From: Caryophanales bacterium UBA6768
Lineage (GTDB): Bacteria; Bacillota; Bacilli; Bacillales_D; Amphibacillaceae
DNA: 7,638 bases
Assembly: GCA_002453315.1 (NCBI GenBank)
Contig: DKGO01000077.1
Coordinates: forward strand, 1-7,638
Direction of reading: 5' to 3'
A program made the translations under genes and the position numbers. Numbering within the stretch: the stretch's first letter is position 1; the number at the start of each line of letters is the position of its first letter. The notes under the pieces are model-generated. The model ran no database searches. It was not told where the DNA came from and saw nothing but the letters and a program-made list of their open reading frames with translations. Below, piece by piece: positions 5,884 through 7,638 of this stretch.

Positions 5884-7638
5884 TTATTGTTTTAACGCTC
5901 TTCTTCGAATAAATACGAAGGAAATTCCACCAAGTACTAAAAGGATCAATCCCACAGCAATCATGTTAAACGTATTCGTTGCTGTCTTTGATAATACTTG
6001 ATCGCCTGTGCCTTTAATATCATTTTCATCTGAACCACCATCTACAGTTATAGGTTTACCGTTTCCGTTGTCACCGTCACCATTAGGGGCACTGCCTTCA
6101 GATTCACCATTACCCTTTGGATCATCTCCTGGCTTATCTTCTTCTAAGGCAAACACACCATAAGTGGAGAAATGGTCTGGATGAATTGTTATTGTATTGT
6201 TATTCGTATCCATCGTACCATTTTGTGCTTCCCATTTTGCATCGTTTTCATTGTAGTAATAGATATCAATCTCTGTGGCGAATCCATTTCCATAGGACAT
6301 CGTTAGTTCAAAGGAACCCGTATAGCTCTGTCCACTTGGATAGTCAAATTTGAAATCTAGTACATTCCCCGCCCGTTCAATTCCTTCTGCGTTTGTTACA
6401 AAACCTTCTCCACTCACGTCTGTTATCATAACAAATGTCCCAGAAGGTAAATCATGTGGGAACGTAATTTGTGTATCTGTACCTTCAATTGTTCCAACTT
6501 GTCCTGCAAAAACTTCTGTTTTTATTCCCAATGGAAGAATCAACTGTTGGGGTGCAACTGTAACAGTTACTTCAACATCATTCGTATTCACTACACCAGT
6601 CGGTAAATCAAGAGTTCCTGTGAAAATGTAATCCCCCGCAACAGATTTATCATATGCCGGATCTCCATCGTCCCACACGACATCTATATTTTGTGTACTA
6701 TCATCATTTAATGTTATATCTACTTCTGTAGGTAAGCCGATGTCAGACTTATCTGTACCATTTGCAACTGTTATGTCACCGAGATCCGCAATTTCCGTTA
6801 CTTCTAATTTAGTGACTGTGACTTTAATAGTCTTTTCAACCGTTTGCCCACCACGATCTGTCACTTCATACGTCACTTCATAGACACCAGGTACTGATGT
6901 ATCGACTTCATTTTTTAGAACAACTATATCATTCGTTAAATTGCCACTCTCTTTATCCGTTGAGGTAACACCGTCTAACGGATCGAATGGTTCGTTGAGT
7001 AAAATTGATATGTCTGATGCATGAATGACTGGTTTTTCATCTTCAACCCACTCAATCGGTTGTGTAACTGTACCGGAAAATCCATAATTTTGTTCTTCAA
7101 ATGTAAAAGTTCTTTCCGTTTCTGTGCCGGTCACGTCCCACTTAATCTTTGGATTATCGTACGTTCCATCTTGTACGATCACATCATTGATGATACTTCC
7201 ATCATGGAAAGTGATTGGGTTGTCGATTTCAACAGTTTTAGCTGTACTTAACACTTCAAGCGTCGGTAACGTCACTTCTTGGTCTTCTAAACTACCATCT
7301 TGTAAATTTCCAAAATAACTTCCTAATGGTGACAAGTCACCGATTTGGTTCTCATTAATAAATAGTGCCTCTAAGTTTGTAAGACCTTCTAATGGTGATA
7401 GATCACTAATACGATTAATACCAATGTCTAGTACCTTTAGTCTTGTTAAACCAGATAAATGTGAAACATCACTAATTTGATTCCCATAAAGGAATAGGAA
7501 ATTTAAGTTTGTTAAATTTCTTAATGGCGATAGATTACTAATATCATTATACCCGAGATCTAATTCTTCTAGATGTGTCAAACCAGATAAATGTGAAACA
7601 TCACTAATTTGATTCTCATAAAGGAATAGGAAATTTAA
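5884..7638 (-). CDS. Internalin-like leucine-rich-repeat surface protein with sorting-like C-terminus (N-terminus cut by window edge)
   Basis: Secreted, wall- or membrane-anchored surface protein, probably binding a protein or glycan partner. The 584 C-terminal residues are visible and the frame is open to base 7638, so the real start lies outside. Residues 1-111 hold five 22-residue LRRs of internalin type, with the pattern LxxLxLxxNQISDLSPLxxLTN. Residues 112-197 match the LRR-adjacent Ig-like domain (GTYDNPKIKWDV, then YGFSGTVTQPIEW). About 198-277 is a DUF5011/Cry22-type Ig-like module (DKPVI-like start, VPGVYEVTYEVTDRGGQ). About 278-364 is a Big_4-like module (VVWDDGDPAYDKSVAGDY). About 365-497 is a further beta domain ending HPDHFSTYGVFA. 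A Gly/Asp/Asn-rich linker follows, then LSKTA at 549-553, a hydrophobic helix at about 558-577 and an RRRALKQ tail. LSKTA resembles a sortase signal of the LPxTA kind with Pro changed to Ser. Domain names come from recognised motifs, not a search. Confidence 0.92.
   Translation of the reverse strand, partial: LNFLFLYENQISDVSHLSGLTHLEELDLGYNDISNLSPLRNLTNLNFLFLYGNQISDVSHLSGLTRLKVLDIGINRISDLSPLEGLTNLEALFINENQIGDLSPLGSYFGNLQDGSLEDQEVTLPTLEVLSTAKTVEIDNPITFHDGSIINDVIVQDGTYDNPKIKWDVTGTETERTFTFEEQNYGFSGTVTQPIEWVEDEKPVIHASDISILLNEPFDPLDGVTSTDKESGNLTNDIVVLKNEVDTSVPGVYEVTYEVTDRGGQTVEKTIKVTVTKLEVTEIADLGDITVANGTDKSDIGLPTEVDITLNDDSTQNIDVVWDDGDPAYDKSVAGDYIFTGTLDLPTGVVNTNDVEVTVTVAPQQLILPLGIKTEVFAGQVGTIEGTDTQITFPHDLPSGTFVMITDVSGEGFVTNAEGIERAGNVLDFKFDYPSGQSYTGSFELTMSYGNGFATEIDIYYYNENDAKWEAQNGTMDTNNNTITIHPDHFSTYGVFALEEDKPGDDPKGNGESEGSAPNGDGDNGNGKPITVDGGSDENDIKGTGDQVLSKTATNTFNMIAVGLILLVLGGISFVFIRRRALKQ
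7448..7638 (-). repeat. Near-identical direct repeat of 132-bp period in the LRR region
   Basis: Bases 7448-7506 and 7580-7638 agree at 58 of 59 positions; the only difference is C at 7484 against T at 7616. The period of 132 bp equals two 22-residue LRRs. The intervening half (7507-7579) matches 7375-7447 much less well. The second copy runs into the window edge, so the array probably continues. The one base change makes Gly (GGG) or Glu (GAG) in the Y-x-NQ motif. Confidence 0.85.

Noticed and set aside
6117..7318. Several plus-strand ORFs of 64-93 codons
   Set aside because: They are antisense to the LRR surface protein, whose domains are recognisable throughout.
7579..7581. TTG at 7581 as the start of the LRR protein
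   Set aside because: The frame stays open to the window edge and encodes a further LRR, so this codon is an internal Leu of the repeat.
1..7638. CRISPR arrays, tRNA or rRNA genes, insertion sequences, toxin-antitoxin or phage genes
   Set aside because: I looked on both strands and saw no spaced repeats, cloverleaf-like sequence, transposase or integrase motifs. The only direct repeat is within the LRR gene.

Overview
The window comes from a low-GC, AT-rich Gram-positive bacterium, most likely a member of the Bacillaceae. The reasons are strong AAGG-type ribosome sites, TTG starts, sigma-A-like promoters, lipoprotein signal peptides of Firmicute type, and a C-terminal sorting-like signal ending in a membrane segment and an Arg-rich tail. 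The very acidic Asp/Glu-rich linkers of the secreted proteins would fit a salt-tolerant relative, but that is inference. All five genes I can support lie on the minus strand and all encode envelope or secreted proteins.

Layout from left to right, which is the reverse of transcription: (1) 1-3221 is a very large hybrid sensor histidine kinase whose last residues lie beyond base 1. Its order is signal peptide, DISMED2-type extracellular domain, 7TM-DISM membrane domain, HisKA+HATPase, receiver, then a second HisKA+HATPase. I translated the frame codon by codon over the whole span and found it open. (2) 3222-3649 is intergenic, with a good sigma-A-type promoter for the kinase and a 15-bp perfect hairpin that probably terminates the gene before it. 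(3) 3650-4222 is an acidic lipoprotein. (4) 4470-4616 is a 48-residue lipoprotein-like ORF that is a short, possibly decaying, paralogue of the previous one. (5) 4803-5399 is a third, unrelated lipoprotein of 198 residues. (6) 5400-5883 is intergenic, with a possible plus-strand gene remnant and a clear terminator. (7) 5884-7638 is the C-terminal 584 residues of an internalin-like leucine-rich-repeat surface protein, cut by the right edge.

Together the region looks like a cell-surface neighbourhood: a putatively wall-anchored adhesin-like protein, two or three lipoproteins on the outer face of the membrane, and a two-kinase phosphorelay sensor with an extracellular ligand-binding domain. A functional link between the sensor and the lipoproteins is only suggested by proximity. 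The hairpin and the separate promoter say that the kinase is probably transcribed on its own.

The most interesting points are the double kinase core in one polypeptide, the short/long lipoprotein pair with a conserved TTG start that corrects the start of the longer one, the LSKTA sorting motif (Pro replaced by Ser), a near-identical 132-bp-period repeat within the LRR gene, and two in-frame stretches that may be remnants of coding sequence.
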